Source: Staphylococcus capitis subsp. capitis (lineage in GTDB: Bacteria; Bacillota; Bacilli; Staphylococcales; Staphylococcaceae). From it: a DNA stretch of 64,000 bases. The stretch is taken from contig NZ_CP145263.1 of assembly GCF_040739495.1 (NCBI RefSeq), positions 1,364,001 to 1,428,000 on the forward strand, given 5' to 3'. Positions 7,986 through 19,953 of the stretch are shown piece by piece; position 1 is the stretch's first letter; every line of letters begins with the position of its first letter. Both the position numbers and the translations under genes were made by a program. A model generated the notes under the pieces. It saw only the letters and a list, made by a program, of their open reading frames with translations, searched no databases and had not been told where the DNA came from.

Positions 7986-9251
7986 TCATTTCGTATCATT
8001 AATTATTAATTGTCTTAGTGACTGACGCTTTATCACTTCACGTGCTTTTCCATCTTTTAAGAAGAATACTGATGGCTTCTGCATTTGATTATAATTTGAT
8101 GCCATTGAATAATGATATGCACCAGTTGATAAAATTGCTAAATAGTCTCCACGCTTAATAGAGGAGGGTAACTTAGCTTTTTTAATGATAATATCACCGG
8201 ATTCACATAGTTTACCTGCAATCGTCACAGTATCATCTGCTTCCTCATTACGATTAACTAATAACGCTTGATATTTAGCATCATATAAGGCTGTACGGAT
8301 ATGATCGCTCATACCTCCATCAACTGAAACATATTTATTCACTTCAGGTATTTCCTTTATAGTACCGACCTCATATAAAGTAATTCCTGCTTCACCAACA
8401 ATTGAACGACCAGGCTCTATACCAATTTCAGGCACTTCATAATTAAGTGAATGAGCAGTTTCTTTAATTGCATCAGCAATTTCTGCAATGCCTTCTTCAA
8501 TAGGGAAACTTTCATCACCTTCAACATATTTGATACCGAAACCGCCACCTAAATTAAGTAATTCTACTTTGATTTCATTTTCAGATAACCAATGAAGCAC
8601 AAGCTTAGCAGTTTCTATCATAGCTTCGGTACCTTCAATCTGAGATCCTACATGGAAGTGAACACCTTTTAATTGTAAGTGTTTAGAAGCTTTTACTTTA
8701 TTAATAGCTTCTAGAGCTAATCCATGTTTAATTGATAGACCAAACTTACTATCTTCTTGACCAGTTTGTATAAATTCGTGTGTATGTGCTTCCACGCCAG
8801 GATTAACACGTAATACGATATTCACTTCATCACTTGCATATTTATCAATTAAATCAATTTCTTCTAATGCATCTATAACAAAGTACCCGATATTATTTTC
8901 TAATGCGTATTGAATTTCTCGCTTAGTTTTATTATTACCGTGAAAGTGAATACGGTTTGCATCAAAACCAGCTTCTAGAGCAGTATAAAGTTCTCCTTCA
9001 GACACCACATCTAATTGTAAATCTTCTTCTTGCACTAATTTAACCATTTGAATACAAGTAAATGCTTTAGAAGCATAAGAAATATTATATTTTAAACCAC
9101 TTTTCTCAAATGCACTATGATATCTGCGCATTTGATTACGAATTTGATCTTCATCATATACGATAGTAGGGGTACCAAAGCTTTGAGCTACAGTCTTTAA
9201 ACTTGTACCTCCCATTGTTAATTCGCCATACTCATTATATTTGACTACCAT
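7986..9251 (-). CDS. lysA: Diaminopimelate decarboxylase
   Basis: This 421-residue PLP enzyme performs the last lysine step, meso-DAP to L-lysine and CO2. The PLP lysine is Lys62 in SYASKAF. HFHVGSQ near 195, the phosphate-binding GGGFG near 236 and CESGD near 343 are all present. It is the terminal gene of the lysC-asd-dapA-dapB-dapD-M20-alr-lysA operon, and its ATG directly abuts the alr stop. Because staphylococcal peptidoglycan uses lysine at position 3, this step feeds both protein and wall synthesis. Expression is controlled by the lysine riboswitch at the operon head. Confidence 0.97.
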   Translation of the reverse strand: MVVKYNEYGELTMGGTSLKTVAQSFGTPTIVYDEDQIRNQMRRYHSAFEKSGLKYNISYASKAFTCIQMVKLVQEEDLQLDVVSEGELYTALEAGFDANRIHFHGNNKTKREIQYALENNIGYFVIDALEEIDLIDKYASDEVNIVLRVNPGVEAHTHEFIQTGQEDSKFGLSIKHGLALEAINKVKASKHLQLKGVHFHVGSQIEGTEAMIETAKLVLHWLSENEIKVELLNLGGGFGIKYVEGDESFPIEEGIAEIADAIKETAHSLNYEVPEIGIEPGRSIVGEAGITLYEVGTIKEIPEVNKYVSVDGGMSDHIRTALYDAKYQALLVNRNEEADDTVTIAGKLCESGDIIIKKAKLPSSIKRGDYLAILSTGAYHYSMASNYNQMQKPSVFFLKDGKAREVIKRQSLRQLIINDTK

Positions 9252-10328
9252 TTATATGTACTCCTTTATTAGAGAATCATGATTCATAGCGCTTAATTGT
9301 TCAGAGTTTGCGCCCACACCTTTAAAAGTAAATTCATCGATGCGTATATCGTTATTATATAATACTACTTCATCTTGTGCATGAACTTCATCATCCACTT
9401 CAACAAACATATGACTCATCATTAGCGCTCTAATCGGATAACGTTTACCATTAATAATCGCCTCATGTTGAGCTCTGGATTTGAGGATGCCATCTCCATA
9501 CCCAATATCAACCACTGCCAATTGTGTTTGATTCTTAGTAGCTTCATAAGCGAAGCTATATCCGCAATAATCTCCAGCATTAACTTCACGAACTTGAATC
9601 ACATTACCTTTAACTGTCAAGGATTGTTGAATTTCAGATTCTTTTAATTTGCTATAAGGTCTAGAACCATAAAGTGCAATGCCTACACGTGCATGGGTAT
9701 GGTGAGGAAGGACTACTTGACCTTCACGGTAAAAACTTGCACTATTTTGTGCATGTATCATATCAAATGAGTAACCTTCACCCAACAAAGTATTTAGAAC
9801 ATTTAACCATGCCTGTCTCTCAATATCATACTCAGGAACATCGAACTCATCAGCATATCCAAAGTGAGTCCATATACCAGAAATAATCATTTTGTTATCA
9901 CTTTTATTTTGAGCATGATCTTCTAAAACTTCATGCAACTCTTCTAAATCTTTGAAACCTGAGCGATGTAAAAGATTTTCAAATTCTAAATGCACATGTA
10001 TATTTCTTAAATCCTCTTTGTGTTCATAATAATAAGTTAAAGAGGGTAGTGTCATATGAATTTCATACTCTCTTACTGTATCAAATTCATACACAGCATT
10101 CATTAGGAATATGGTTGCATGAGGTGCGATTTCTCTCACACGGATAGCTTCTTTTAATGATGTTGTACTAAATGTTTGAATGCCTGCTTTTAAAAACTCT
10201 TTAACTGAAAATTCTAATCCATAATGATAAGCGTTATTTTTTACTACTGCCATTATTGATTGTTCATTTCTAACTTTTACAGCATTCTGATAAAACACTT
10301 CTGTATCTACTGACCAAATTGCTGTCAA
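9252..10328 (-). CDS. alr: Alanine racemase, Alr2 type
   Basis: This 358-residue fold-type III PLP racemase converts L-alanine to D-alanine. The PLP lysine is Lys30 in [11 protein letters not shown], and [13 protein letters not shown] and CGYSFAY mark the active-site regions. It matches the second alanine racemase that staphylococci carry inside the lysine operon, separate from the main alr near acpS. It overlaps nothing, but it is tightly spaced: 5 nt from the M20 gene and 0 nt from lysA. It may serve wall D-alanine supply in step with lysine. A different or broader amino-acid specificity cannot be excluded. Confidence 0.9.
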   Translation of the reverse strand: MTAIWSVDTEVFYQNAVKVRNEQSIMAVVKNNAYHYGLEFSVKEFLKAGIQTFSTTSLKEAIRVREIAPHATIFLMNAVYEFDTVREYEIHMTLPSLTYYYEHKEDLRNIHVHLEFENLLHRSGFKDLEELHEVLEDHAQNKSDNKMIISGIWTHFGYADEFDVPEYDIERQAWLNVLNTLLGEGYSFDMIHAQNSASFYREGQVVLPHHTHARVGIALYGSRPYSKLKESEIQQSLTVKGNVIQVREVNAGDYCGYSFAYEATKNQTQLAVVDIGYGDGILKSRAQHEAIINGKRYPIRALMMSHMFVEVDDEVHAQDEVVLYNNDIRIDEFTFKGVGANSEQLSAMNHDSLIKEYI

Positions 10329-10333
10329 TTGAC

Positions 10334-11494
10334 TTACACCTCTTTGTAATTTCTTAATAATTCTTCATAATAATTTGCTACATCAATTAAAATCTTTTCA
10401 TCAAAATTTAAATAAGAGGTATGCAAACCTGTAACATAACCTTTAGCTTTATTCTGAGTGCCTACAAATACAAAATATGCAGGAGCTAATTGTTGTCCAT
10501 AAAAACTAAAATCTTCTCCAAATAAAAATGGGGTAGGTTTATCAATGACTTCTAGATTAGCCTTATTTAAGGCTTGTTCTACACTTTCTCGAAGTTCAGG
10601 ACTATTCATAGTAGGAGGATAGCCTTCTTCAAATTTTACTTGGCAATCTACATTAAATAGTAATTGGACACTTTCTGCTATTTTATACATTTGTTGTTTA
10701 ACCACAGTTAAGTCATCTACATCATACGTGCGTATTGTACCTTCAAGATAACCATGACTCGGTACTGTATTTATAGCTTCACCAGCTTCAAAATGTCCCA
10801 TATGAACTATATTACGTTTTAAACCATTAAGATGGTACTGTTGTATTTGTCCTACTTGTGCTAAGACATGTTGTAACGCTTCACCACATGAATGACCTTG
10901 TTCTTTATCAGCCACATGACTTGATAAACCATTTAAATAAAAGCGATACTCAGTCGCACTTGCAGTAATTTCTTCATCCCGAATCACTACTTTACCTTCT
11001 TCAGCGAACGGGTTCACATGAATACCAAATACTGCTTCGATAGGGTACTTTTCAAAGGCGCCTGCTTTAATTAAGCGATTAGCACCACCACCAGTTTCTT
11101 CAGCAGGCTGAAAGATAAACACAACATTGTGGGGAAGTTCACCTTTATCCGCCATCGCTTTGCAACGTTTTACAAATAACATTAATGCTGTTGTATGACC
11201 ATCATGACCACATGCATGCATCACATTGTCCGTTTTACTTCGATAGTCGATATCATTTTCCTCAAATATTGGTAAAGCATCGATATCAGCACGAAATGCT
11301 ATCGTATGATTACTTTGACCTTCTAAATACGCTATTGCTCCGGTTTCAAGTGGGCAATCATATTCAACGCCTAATTTATCAAGAAATTCTTTAATATACG
11401 TCGTTGTTTCGAACTCATGTAAACTTAATTCTGGATATTGATGTAAATGTCTTCTATGTTTTGTTACAAATTCTAATTCACTCATATTAATCAT
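10334..11494 (-). CDS. M20 amidohydrolase, probable N-acetyldiaminopimelate deacetylase
   Basis: This 386-residue M20-family peptidase/amidohydrolase carries the metal site HACGHDGHT near residues 92-100 and QPAEETGGG near 130. It is often annotated as hippurate hydrolase or N-acyl-amino-acid amidohydrolase. Its place in the lysine operon beside a tetrahydrodipicolinate acetyltransferase gene points to the DapL step, removing acetate from N-acetyl-LL-DAP. A 170-bp gap with no recognised element separates it from dapD. The pathway role is inferred from context; related enzymes have broad substrate ranges. Confidence 0.85.
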   Translation of the reverse strand: MINMSELEFVTKHRRHLHQYPELSLHEFETTTYIKEFLDKLGVEYDCPLETGAIAYLEGQSNHTIAFRADIDALPIFEENDIDYRSKTDNVMHACGHDGHTTALMLFVKRCKAMADKGELPHNVVFIFQPAEETGGGANRLIKAGAFEKYPIEAVFGIHVNPFAEEGKVVIRDEEITASATEYRFYLNGLSSHVADKEQGHSCGEALQHVLAQVGQIQQYHLNGLKRNIVHMGHFEAGEAINTVPSHGYLEGTIRTYDVDDLTVVKQQMYKIAESVQLLFNVDCQVKFEEGYPPTMNSPELRESVEQALNKANLEVIDKPTPFLFGEDFSFYGQQLAPAYFVFVGTQNKAKGYVTGLHTSYLNFDEKILIDVANYYEELLRNYKEV

Positions 11495-11664
11495 CCCTTA
11501 TATGAAATTGTTTTAATTTATTATGTAATGATGACGCTTTTTTACTTAGTTATAATAAAAAGGTGAAACAAACGTGCGAACCTACATATAAGAGTGTTCA
11601 ACATCATCATTTGCTTCAACCTTTAACATTCATCTATATGAAAATGATTAAAACATACAAGCTA

Positions 11665-12384
11665 TTAATCATTTAACTTTCTTAAAGCTGAGACAATTTC
11701 ACGTTTAGAGTCTTCAACTTCAGATGTTTGTTTAATTACTTTAGCAGGGGTACCAGCTACAACAGCACCAGCTGGAACATCTTGAGTTACAATAGCACCC
11801 GCAGCAACAATTGCACATTCGCCAACGCGAACGCCTTCAAGAATAACTGCATTAGCACCAATTAAGACATTATCTTCAATTACCACTGGAGAGGCGCTAG
11901 GGGGCTCAATTACTCCAGCTAATACAGCACCTGCACCAACATGTACATTCTTACCAGTTGTTGCACGACCACCAAGCGTGGCGTTCATATCAACCATTGT
12001 GCCTTCACCAACTACTGCACCAATATTTATTGTGGCGCCCATCATAACTACAGCACCATCTTCAATAATCGCTTGTTCACGAATGAATGCACCTGGTTCA
12101 ATACGTGCGTTTGTATTTGTTAAGTCTTTAAGCGGAATCGCTGAATTACGTCGATCCATTTCAATTTCTAAATCTTCAATTTTTGCTTGATTTTCTTCAT
12201 AGAAGGGTTTCCAATCATCCGCTTCACAAAAGATAACTTTAGAATGTTCTGATCCAAATACTTTAAAACTTTCTGGGAAAGTTACGCCTTCAAAATTACC
12301 ATTCGCATAAACTTTTAAAGGTGTAGATTTTTTTGCATCACTGATATATTGAATAATCTCTTGAGCTGATAAATGTTGTACCAT
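11665..12384 (-). CDS. dapD: Tetrahydrodipicolinate N-acetyltransferase
   Basis: This 239-residue enzyme has an N-terminal DapH-type domain. A left-handed beta-helix of hexapeptide repeats (about 90-215) follows, where the pattern of small residues plus I/V repeats every six positions. It transfers acetyl from acetyl-CoA to tetrahydrodipicolinate, the committed step of the acetylase branch of DAP synthesis. It is also called dapH. It lies in the operon between dapB and the deacetylase gene. Confidence 0.94.
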   Translation of the reverse strand: MVQHLSAQEIIQYISDAKKSTPLKVYANGNFEGVTFPESFKVFGSEHSKVIFCEADDWKPFYEENQAKIEDLEIEMDRRNSAIPLKDLTNTNARIEPGAFIREQAIIEDGAVVMMGATINIGAVVGEGTMVDMNATLGGRATTGKNVHVGAGAVLAGVIEPPSASPVVIEDNVLIGANAVILEGVRVGECAIVAAGAIVTQDVPAGAVVAGTPAKVIKQTSEVEDSKREIVSALRKLND

Positions 12385-12410
12385 AATTTTAACCTCTCCT
12401 TTGTTTACTT

Positions 12411-13135
12411 TTATAAATTATCAAAAGTATAATATCCATTTTCTTTATGAATTAACTTTTCAGCGGCACCAATGGCGCCATTTGCAAAAATATCTTTAGA
12501 TTGTGCCTTATGAGAAATAGTGATTGACTCATCTGTGCCAGCGAATAAAATATCATGTTCACCAACGATTGTTCCTCCACGCACAGCATGAATACCAATT
12601 TCATCTTTCGTACGTTTCTCAGTATTCTCATGACGATCATATACTGGCGTTACTTGGTCTCTAAGTTCTTTGATCACATCATACAATTTAACTAATGTAC
12701 CACTAGGAGCATCTACTTTCTTATTGTGATGAGCCTCAGTTAATTCAATGTCAAAATCTTGTAGTAGGGGTACGGCAGTTTCTAAAATCTTAGTAAGGGC
12801 GTGTATACCATAACTCATATTTGCACTAAAGAATACAGGCATATGTTGACCTAATGTTTGTAGCTTTTGAATGAGCGTATCTTTCTCACCAGTTGTAGCA
12901 ATAACTAACGGTAAATTGAATGACTCATCTAGTAATGGTATTAATAATTCAGGGTTTGAAAAGTCAATTACTACATCAGCAACGTCTTGAGCTTCAGCTA
13001 TACTATTGTAATGCTTGTATGGTGTTGAATCTTTAGGAGTTCTATCTATAACTCCTACAATCTCATGATTTTTTTCTTCAGCTAGTCTAGCAACTCGTTG
13101 ATTCATCGCTCCATAGCCTATAAGTAAAATCTTCA

Positions 13136-13136
<1 letters not shown>
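12411..13136 (-). CDS. dapB: 4-hydroxy-tetrahydrodipicolinate reductase
   Basis: This 241-residue NAD(P)H-dependent reductase has an N-terminal Rossmann start (LLIGYGAMN), and the substrate-binding [17 protein letters not shown] segment lies near residues 131-147. It uses the short-form architecture common in staphylococci. Its ATG shares one base with the dapA stop (TAATG), which suggests translational coupling. Confidence 0.95.
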
Positions 13137-15011
<1,875 letters not shown>

Positions 15012-15079
15012 AATAAAGTCACTCCATTTGTAATGTTGTTAATTTTAAGAAAATTCTTTATAAATATATCATACCAATT

Positions 15080-16282
15080 TTAGATATCGAATGCGTTATA
15101 TAATTCTTCTACCGCTCTTTGACCATTTTCTGCATCAATAACATATGAAATACTAATTTCTGAAGTCGTTGTTTGATAGAATGGAATTTCAGAATTGATT
15201 AAAGTGATAAACGCTTTAGATGCTACTCCAGACATATCTCTCATACCTGATCCAATTAACGAAATTTTGACGTATGCTTCATTGATTTTATAATCTAAGG
15301 CTTCAAAGTGAGTGGATAGATTTTCCAATATAGATGAAATTTGATTAACGTCACTATCTTTTATCGAAAATGATAGCTGTAATCCTCCGAGATTAACGAT
15401 TTGCGAAATCATATCGACATTGACAGAACCTTCCTCTAACTCAGTAAATAACTGAGTTAATAAGCGATTGTCAGGTAGGGGATAACTAATTGTGACGTGC
15501 ATCATATGCGTATCTAAAGCTACTCCTGTAACAGCTTTTTTCTCTAATAAATCTGATCTAGACATAATCCACGTTCCTTTCACATTTGATAAAGTTCTCC
15601 CTAAATAAAGGGGGATTTCATAGTTTTTAGCAAGTTCAACACTTCTAGTTTCAAGTACTCCAGCACCAAGCGCACTCATTTCCATCATTTCTTCATAAGA
15701 CACGTATTCTAAACGCTTAGCATGACTTAATATTCTTGGATCTGTTGCATAAACTCCATCAACGTCAGTATAAATCTCGCAAGGGATTTGGTTACTTGCT
15801 GCTAGAGCCACTGCAGTAGTATCAGAACCTCCACGGCCTAAAGTAGTAAGCTCAAACTCATCATTTATACCTTGGAAACCAGCTACTACCAGTACATCGT
15901 TATTTTCAAATGCTTGATTAAATGTATCTGGATTAATCTCTGCAATTTTACTTTTCAAATGATGACCAATCGTTTTAATACCTGCTTGGTATCCAGTCAT
16001 TGCTTTGGCTTTTACACTAATATCATTAAGTACCATTGAAAGATAGGAGACTGTCTGTTGTTCACCCGTAGTAAGTAGTAGGGCAAGTTCTTGATCTTTA
16101 GGTGTAGATGTCAACGTTGACACATTTTCCATTAATTGATCAGTTGTTTTACCCATTGCACTAACTACAACGATTAATTCTTCTCCCTGTTCAACTCGTG
16201 TTTTAAGCATTTCAGCAATATTTTTTATCTTTGTAAAATCACTGACGGAAGACCCGCCAAATTTCAAAACACTTCTGTTCAA
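15080..16282 (-). CDS. lysC: Aspartate kinase, lysine-regulated
   Basis: This 400-residue aspartokinase has the N-terminal KFGGSSVSD catalytic motif and a C-terminal pair of ACT domains (about 250-400) that bind lysine for feedback control. I place the start at a TTG (16280-16282) because it follows AGGAGGAC by a normal distance and yields the conserved NRSVLKFGGSS start. The frame is open much further upstream, but that part reads through the riboswitch and terminator and is not coding. It is the first gene of the lysine operon and so sets flux from aspartate. Confidence 0.94.
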   Translation of the reverse strand: MNRSVLKFGGSSVSDFTKIKNIAEMLKTRVEQGEELIVVVSAMGKTTDQLMENVSTLTSTPKDQELALLLTTGEQQTVSYLSMVLNDISVKAKAMTGYQAGIKTIGHHLKSKIAEINPDTFNQAFENNDVLVVAGFQGINDEFELTTLGRGGSDTTAVALAASNQIPCEIYTDVDGVYATDPRILSHAKRLEYVSYEEMMEMSALGAGVLETRSVELAKNYEIPLYLGRTLSNVKGTWIMSRSDLLEKKAVTGVALDTHMMHVTISYPLPDNRLLTQLFTELEEGSVNVDMISQIVNLGGLQLSFSIKDSDVNQISSILENLSTHFEALDYKINEAYVKISLIGSGMRDMSGVASKAFITLINSEIPFYQTTTSEISISYVIDAENGQRAVEELYNAFDI

Positions 16283-16321
16283 TTTCAGTCCTCCTAAAAT
16301 TAGGGGAGGCTCACACGATAT

Positions 16322-16357
16322 AAAAAAAGAACAAGTTCGGAATGCGCGAACTTGCTC
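16322..16357 (-). terminator. Riboswitch expression-platform terminator
   Basis: On the minus strand, GAGCAAGTTCG pairs with CGAACTTGTTC around a short CGCATTC-type loop, followed by seven T. It lies between the lysine aptamer and lysC, so premature termination with lysine bound is expected. Confidence 0.9.
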
Positions 16358-16371
16358 TACATTTATGTACA

Positions 16372-16545
16372 AGTGATGCACTCCATTATTTAGTAATAAT
16401 GACAAACTTTCAGCTCTTAACCAAAAAGTCCAACGACTCATAACTGCTATTATGAATTGTTTCGGCATCGCACCCTTTCAAAATTAGTTGTTAGCAGACA
16501 AAATACTAAAATTTACTCATGATTGATGCTCCTCATCAAAATCTT
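16372..16545 (-). promoter_or_regulatory. Lysine riboswitch (L-box)
   Basis: The leader holds the conserved L-box blocks in order: TTGATGAGGAGC at the 5' side, GAAAGGGTGCGATGCCGAA in the core, GTTGGACTTTTTGG, AGCTGAAAGTTTGTC and a closing GGAGTGCATC. These align by eye with the B. subtilis lysC leader. A terminator follows directly, and the regulated gene is aspartokinase. Lysine binding should favour the terminator and shut off the whole operon. Aptamer edges are approximate. Confidence 0.9.
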
Positions 16546-16564
16546 ATTCAATTGATATGAGTTT

Positions 16565-16593
16565 ATTATACATAGAGTGTATATCTCTGTAAA
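16565..16593 (-). promoter_or_regulatory. Sigma-A promoter of the lysine operon
   Basis: On the minus strand, TTTACA (-35) and TATAAT (-10) are separated by exactly 17 bp, putting the start near 16558 at the 5' edge of the riboswitch. Confidence 0.8.
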
Positions 16594-16702
16594 CCAACAT
16601 GTTAGATTTTTAAAAATATACTGAAAATTTAAGAGTAAGATAACACAATTTGTGATTTATTATAAATAAAACTTTATTATTGATTGCTTAAATATCAATT
16701 TC

Positions 16703-16744
16703 CAAAAGAAAAACTCTAGAGAATCATGAAGATGCTCTAGAGTT
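16703..16744 (-). terminator. Terminator of the ABC-F gene
   Basis: A perfect 10-bp stem (AACTCTAGAG with CTCTAGAGTT) is followed on the minus strand by TTTTCTTTT. The 110-odd bases between it and the lysC promoter show no gene. Confidence 0.88.
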
Positions 16745-16756
16745 AAAGAAAATTTA

Positions 16757-18364
16757 TTAACTATTTTGTAAAACACCAATTTCTTGAAGATATTCTTCAT
16801 AAGGAACTTCTTTAGATAAACCACCTGGTTGATTTAAATCAATAACACGGTTTGCAATTGTATTGATGAACTCGAAGTCATAAGAAGTGAAGATGATAGA
16901 ACCTTTAAATGATTTCAATCCATCATTAACTGCAGTGATACTTTCTAAGTCTAAATGGTTTGTAGGTTCGTCTAGTAATAAAACGTTAGCACTTGATAAC
17001 ATCATTTTACTTAACATACAACGAACTTTTTCGCCACCGGATAGAACACTTGCCTTCTTCTTAACTTCTTCTCCGCTAAATAGCATACGACCTAAGAAAC
17101 CACGTAAAAATGTTTCAGTTTGTTCATCTTCAGGCGCATATTGTCTTAACCAATCAACTAAGTTCATGTCGACACCATCAAAGAACTCTGAATTATCTTT
17201 AGGGAAGTAGCTAAGGGAAGTAGTGACACCCCATTTAAATGTTCCTTCATCTGGTTCCATTTCACCAGCTAAAATTTTAAGCAATGTTGTTTTGGCAATC
17301 TCACTATCACCAACTAAAATAGTTTTATCGTTAGGATTCATTGTGAATGAAACATTATCTAATACTTTTTCGCCGTCAATTGTTTTAGATAGATTTTCAA
17401 CAGTTAATAAATCATTTCCAATTTCACGTTCAGGAGTAAATTTAACATATGGATATCTTCTTGAAGATGGTTGAATATCATCTAATTCAATTTTTTCTAA
17501 TTGTTTCTTACGACTTGTAGCTTGTTTTGATTTAGAAGCATTCGCAGAGAATCGTGCAATGAAATCTTGTAATTCCTTAATTTTTTCTTCTTTTTTCTTA
17601 TTTTGTTCTTGAGCCATTTTTTGGGCTAACTGACTTGACTGATACCAGAAATCATAATTACCTACATATAGTTTAATCTTACCGTAGTCTAAGTCAGCAA
17701 TGTGCGTACATACGTTATTTAAGAAGTGACGGTCGTGGGATACAACAATAACTGTATTTTCAAAGTTAATTAAGAAATCTTCTAACCAGCTAATTGCAGG
17801 GATATCTAAACCGTTAGTAGGCTCGTCTAGTAGAAGTACATCGGGATCACCAAATAAACTTTGTGCTAATAATACTTTTACTTTTTGATTGTTTTCAAGT
17901 TCAGACATTTTTCTGTCATGTAAATCTGCTTGAATACCTAAACCAGAAAGTAGGTTAGCAGCATCGGCTTCTGCGTTCCAGCCATTCATTTCTGCAAATT
18001 CACCTTCAAGTTCTGCAGCACGAATACCATCTTCGTCACTAAAATCTGGCTTCATATAAATCTCATCTTTTTCTTTCATAACTTCATATAAACGCTCATG
18101 TCCTTTAATTACGACATCTAATACGCGTTCATCTTCATATGCGAAGTGATCTTGCTTTAATACTGCTAGACGTTCATCTTTTCCTAATGAAACATGACCT
18201 GTTTGCGAATCAATTTCGCCAGATAAAATTTTAAGAAATGTTGATTTACCAGCACCATTAGCACCAATTAAGCCATAACAATTACCTTCAGTAAATTTTA
18301 TATTTACATCTTCAAATAGTTTACGATCTCCAAAACGTAAACTTACATCAGTTACTTGTAACAT
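16757..18364 (-). CDS. ABC-F ATPase (YbiT/YkpA-like) with degenerate second site
   Basis: This 535-residue protein has two ABC domains without membrane segments, joined by the Lys/Glu-rich linker (about 245-310) typical of ABC-F proteins, which act on the ribosome. Domain 1 has Walker A GANGAGKS and Walker B LLLDEPTNGLD. Its signature is the non-canonical MSELENNQK. Domain 2 has signature VLSGGEK and Walker B LLLDEPTNHLD. However, its Walker A reads GDSEIAKT, with Ala where Gly precedes the Lys, and its switch region reads TSYDFEF, with Tyr where His is usual. As I recall this resembles the S. aureus homologue, so it may be a conserved feature. It is a single gene with its own terminator. Antibiotic resistance is not implied, since it is not of the Vga/Msr type. 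Confidence 0.9.
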   Translation of the reverse strand: MLQVTDVSLRFGDRKLFEDVNIKFTEGNCYGLIGANGAGKSTFLKILSGEIDSQTGHVSLGKDERLAVLKQDHFAYEDERVLDVVIKGHERLYEVMKEKDEIYMKPDFSDEDGIRAAELEGEFAEMNGWNAEADAANLLSGLGIQADLHDRKMSELENNQKVKVLLAQSLFGDPDVLLLDEPTNGLDIPAISWLEDFLINFENTVIVVSHDRHFLNNVCTHIADLDYGKIKLYVGNYDFWYQSSQLAQKMAQEQNKKKEEKIKELQDFIARFSANASKSKQATSRKKQLEKIELDDIQPSSRRYPYVKFTPEREIGNDLLTVENLSKTIDGEKVLDNVSFTMNPNDKTILVGDSEIAKTTLLKILAGEMEPDEGTFKWGVTTSLSYFPKDNSEFFDGVDMNLVDWLRQYAPEDEQTETFLRGFLGRMLFSGEEVKKKASVLSGGEKVRCMLSKMMLSSANVLLLDEPTNHLDLESITAVNDGLKSFKGSIIFTSYDFEFINTIANRVIDLNQPGGLSKEVPYEEYLQEIGVLQNS

Positions 18365-18582
18365 GCATTTGCTCCTTTATCGTTATTCTAACGGAGAAAT
18401 TATATCATATAATAGTAGGAGTTTCGACCACGTTGACATAGTAATGATAGAATAAGTGACTCATGTTATAATTAAAAGGAATTTTATCGTAGTGAATCAT
18501 TTATTTTAATTTTGAAAATAACTATTTATATAGAAGAAACAATAATAAAATTTAGAAATTACATTAGTATAAGGAGAAAATA

Positions 18583-19479
18583 ATGGCATTAGATAAAGAT
18601 ATCGTAGGTTCAATAGAATTTTTAGAAGTTGAGGGCTTACAAGGCTCAACTTATTTATTAAAGGGACCCAATGGGGAACAAGTTAAACTTAATCAATCAG
18701 AGGTAGCCGATGAAGACGAATTTGAAATAGGGGAAGAGTATAGTTTCTTTGTTTATCCAAACCGTTCAGGTGAACTATTTGCAACTCAAAATATGCCTGA
18801 TATCACCAAAGATAAATATGATTTTGCAAAAGTTTTAAAAACTGACCGTGACGGCGCACGTATTGATGTAGGGCTTCCTCGTGAAGTGTTAGTTCCATGG
18901 GAAGACCTACCAAAAATCAAAGAATTATGGCCTCAAGCTGGAGATTATCTCCTTGTTACTCTAAGAATTGATAGTAACAATCAAATGTTTGGACGCCTCG
19001 CTAGTGAAACAATTGTTGAAGGTATGTTCACACCAGTAATGGATGATAGTAAACAAAATGAAATGATTGAAGCTCGAGCATATCGCTTATTAAGAGTAGG
19101 AAGTTTCTTATTGAGTGAAGATGGCTACAAAATTTTCGTCCATGAATCTGAACGTAAGCAAGAACCTCGTTTAGGAGAGAAAGTTGAAGTGCGTATCATC
19201 GGACATAATGATAAAGGTGAACTCAATGGTTCATTCTTACCGCTAGCTCATGAACGTTTAGACGATGATGGACAAGTTATTTTCGATCTACTCGTAGAAT
19301 ATGATGGCGAATTACCATTTTGGGATAAATCCAGTCCTGAAGCCATTAAAGAAGTGTTCAATATGAGTAAAGGCTCATTCAAACGTGCTATTGGTCATTT
19401 ATATAAGAAGAAAATAATTAATATTGAAACTGGTAAAATCACGCTTACTAAAAAAGGTTGGAGTAGAGTAGAAGAATAA
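18583..19479 (+). CDS. cvfB: CvfB/YitL S1-domain RNA-binding regulator
   Basis: This 298-residue protein has three S1-like OB domains followed by a C-terminal winged-helix-like region, the architecture of CvfB. In S. aureus CvfB is an RNA-binding regulator affecting haemolysin and agr output. The ATG follows AAGGAGAAAAT. It is a single gene ending at the terminator at 19574-19608. Function is assigned by family. Confidence 0.88.
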   Translation: MALDKDIVGSIEFLEVEGLQGSTYLLKGPNGEQVKLNQSEVADEDEFEIGEEYSFFVYPNRSGELFATQNMPDITKDKYDFAKVLKTDRDGARIDVGLPREVLVPWEDLPKIKELWPQAGDYLLVTLRIDSNNQMFGRLASETIVEGMFTPVMDDSKQNEMIEARAYRLLRVGSFLLSEDGYKIFVHESERKQEPRLGEKVEVRIIGHNDKGELNGSFLPLAHERLDDDGQVIFDLLVEYDGELPFWDKSSPEAIKEVFNMSKGSFKRAIGHLYKKKIINIETGKITLTKKGWSRVEE

Positions 19480-19573
19480 GAAGTATATATTAGTAAGTAA
19501 TGATTGATGTACAACATACTTTAATGTAGTTAATTTAAGAATAGAATTAGAAAAATTCAAATCTTATGCGAAG

Positions 19574-19608
19574 GCTTATTCCTAAAATTCTAGGAATAAG
19601 CTTTTTTT
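19574..19608 (+). terminator. cvfB terminator
   Basis: An 11-bp stem (GCTTATTCCTA with TAGGAATAAGC) with a six-base loop is followed by seven T. The remaining stretch to pstS holds only the Pho-type promoter region described at 19832-19881. Confidence 0.9.
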
Positions 19609-19831
19609 ATCGAATTATTTTAAATAGAGAATTAAGTTTAAAACATCATTAATAAGCGGGAGCTTGTGATCTGTCTGACTATCTAAGTACAATTTTTAAT
19701 TTGTGATATTGCCACTATACACACTCACACCTCTATGTATTCTAAATAACAACTATTGTATTTATGAGTTAAATTAATTTTTCAAAAATATAAACTTCAT
19801 CTATACCTCTATAAAGCGCGTTATACCAACC

Positions 19832-19881
19832 TTTAAACATTCTTAACAAAAGATTTACAATTACTCTATTTTTAATTAACA
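19832..19881 (+). promoter_or_regulatory. PhoP box upstream of pstS
   Basis: TTAACA-type hexamers start at 19843 (TTAACA), 19854 (TTTACA) and 19876 (TTAACA). A degenerate TCTATT lies at 19865 and TTTAAA at 19832. All are spaced by exactly 11 bp, one helical turn. This is the direct-repeat pattern PhoP binds in Bacillus (TTHACA every 11 bp). Position and downstream genes fit phosphate-starvation induction of pstS. Confidence 0.75.
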
Positions 19882-19953
19882 AAAGGTATGTATTATAAAA
19901 GCTGTAAGAAATACATATAATATTAGGGTTATTTATACTAGGAGGATGTTTCA

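Noticed and set aside
16283..16468. Open frame extending lysC upstream by 62 codons
   Set aside because: It reads through the terminator stem and the riboswitch core. The TTG at 16282 has the proper ribosome site and gives the conserved start.
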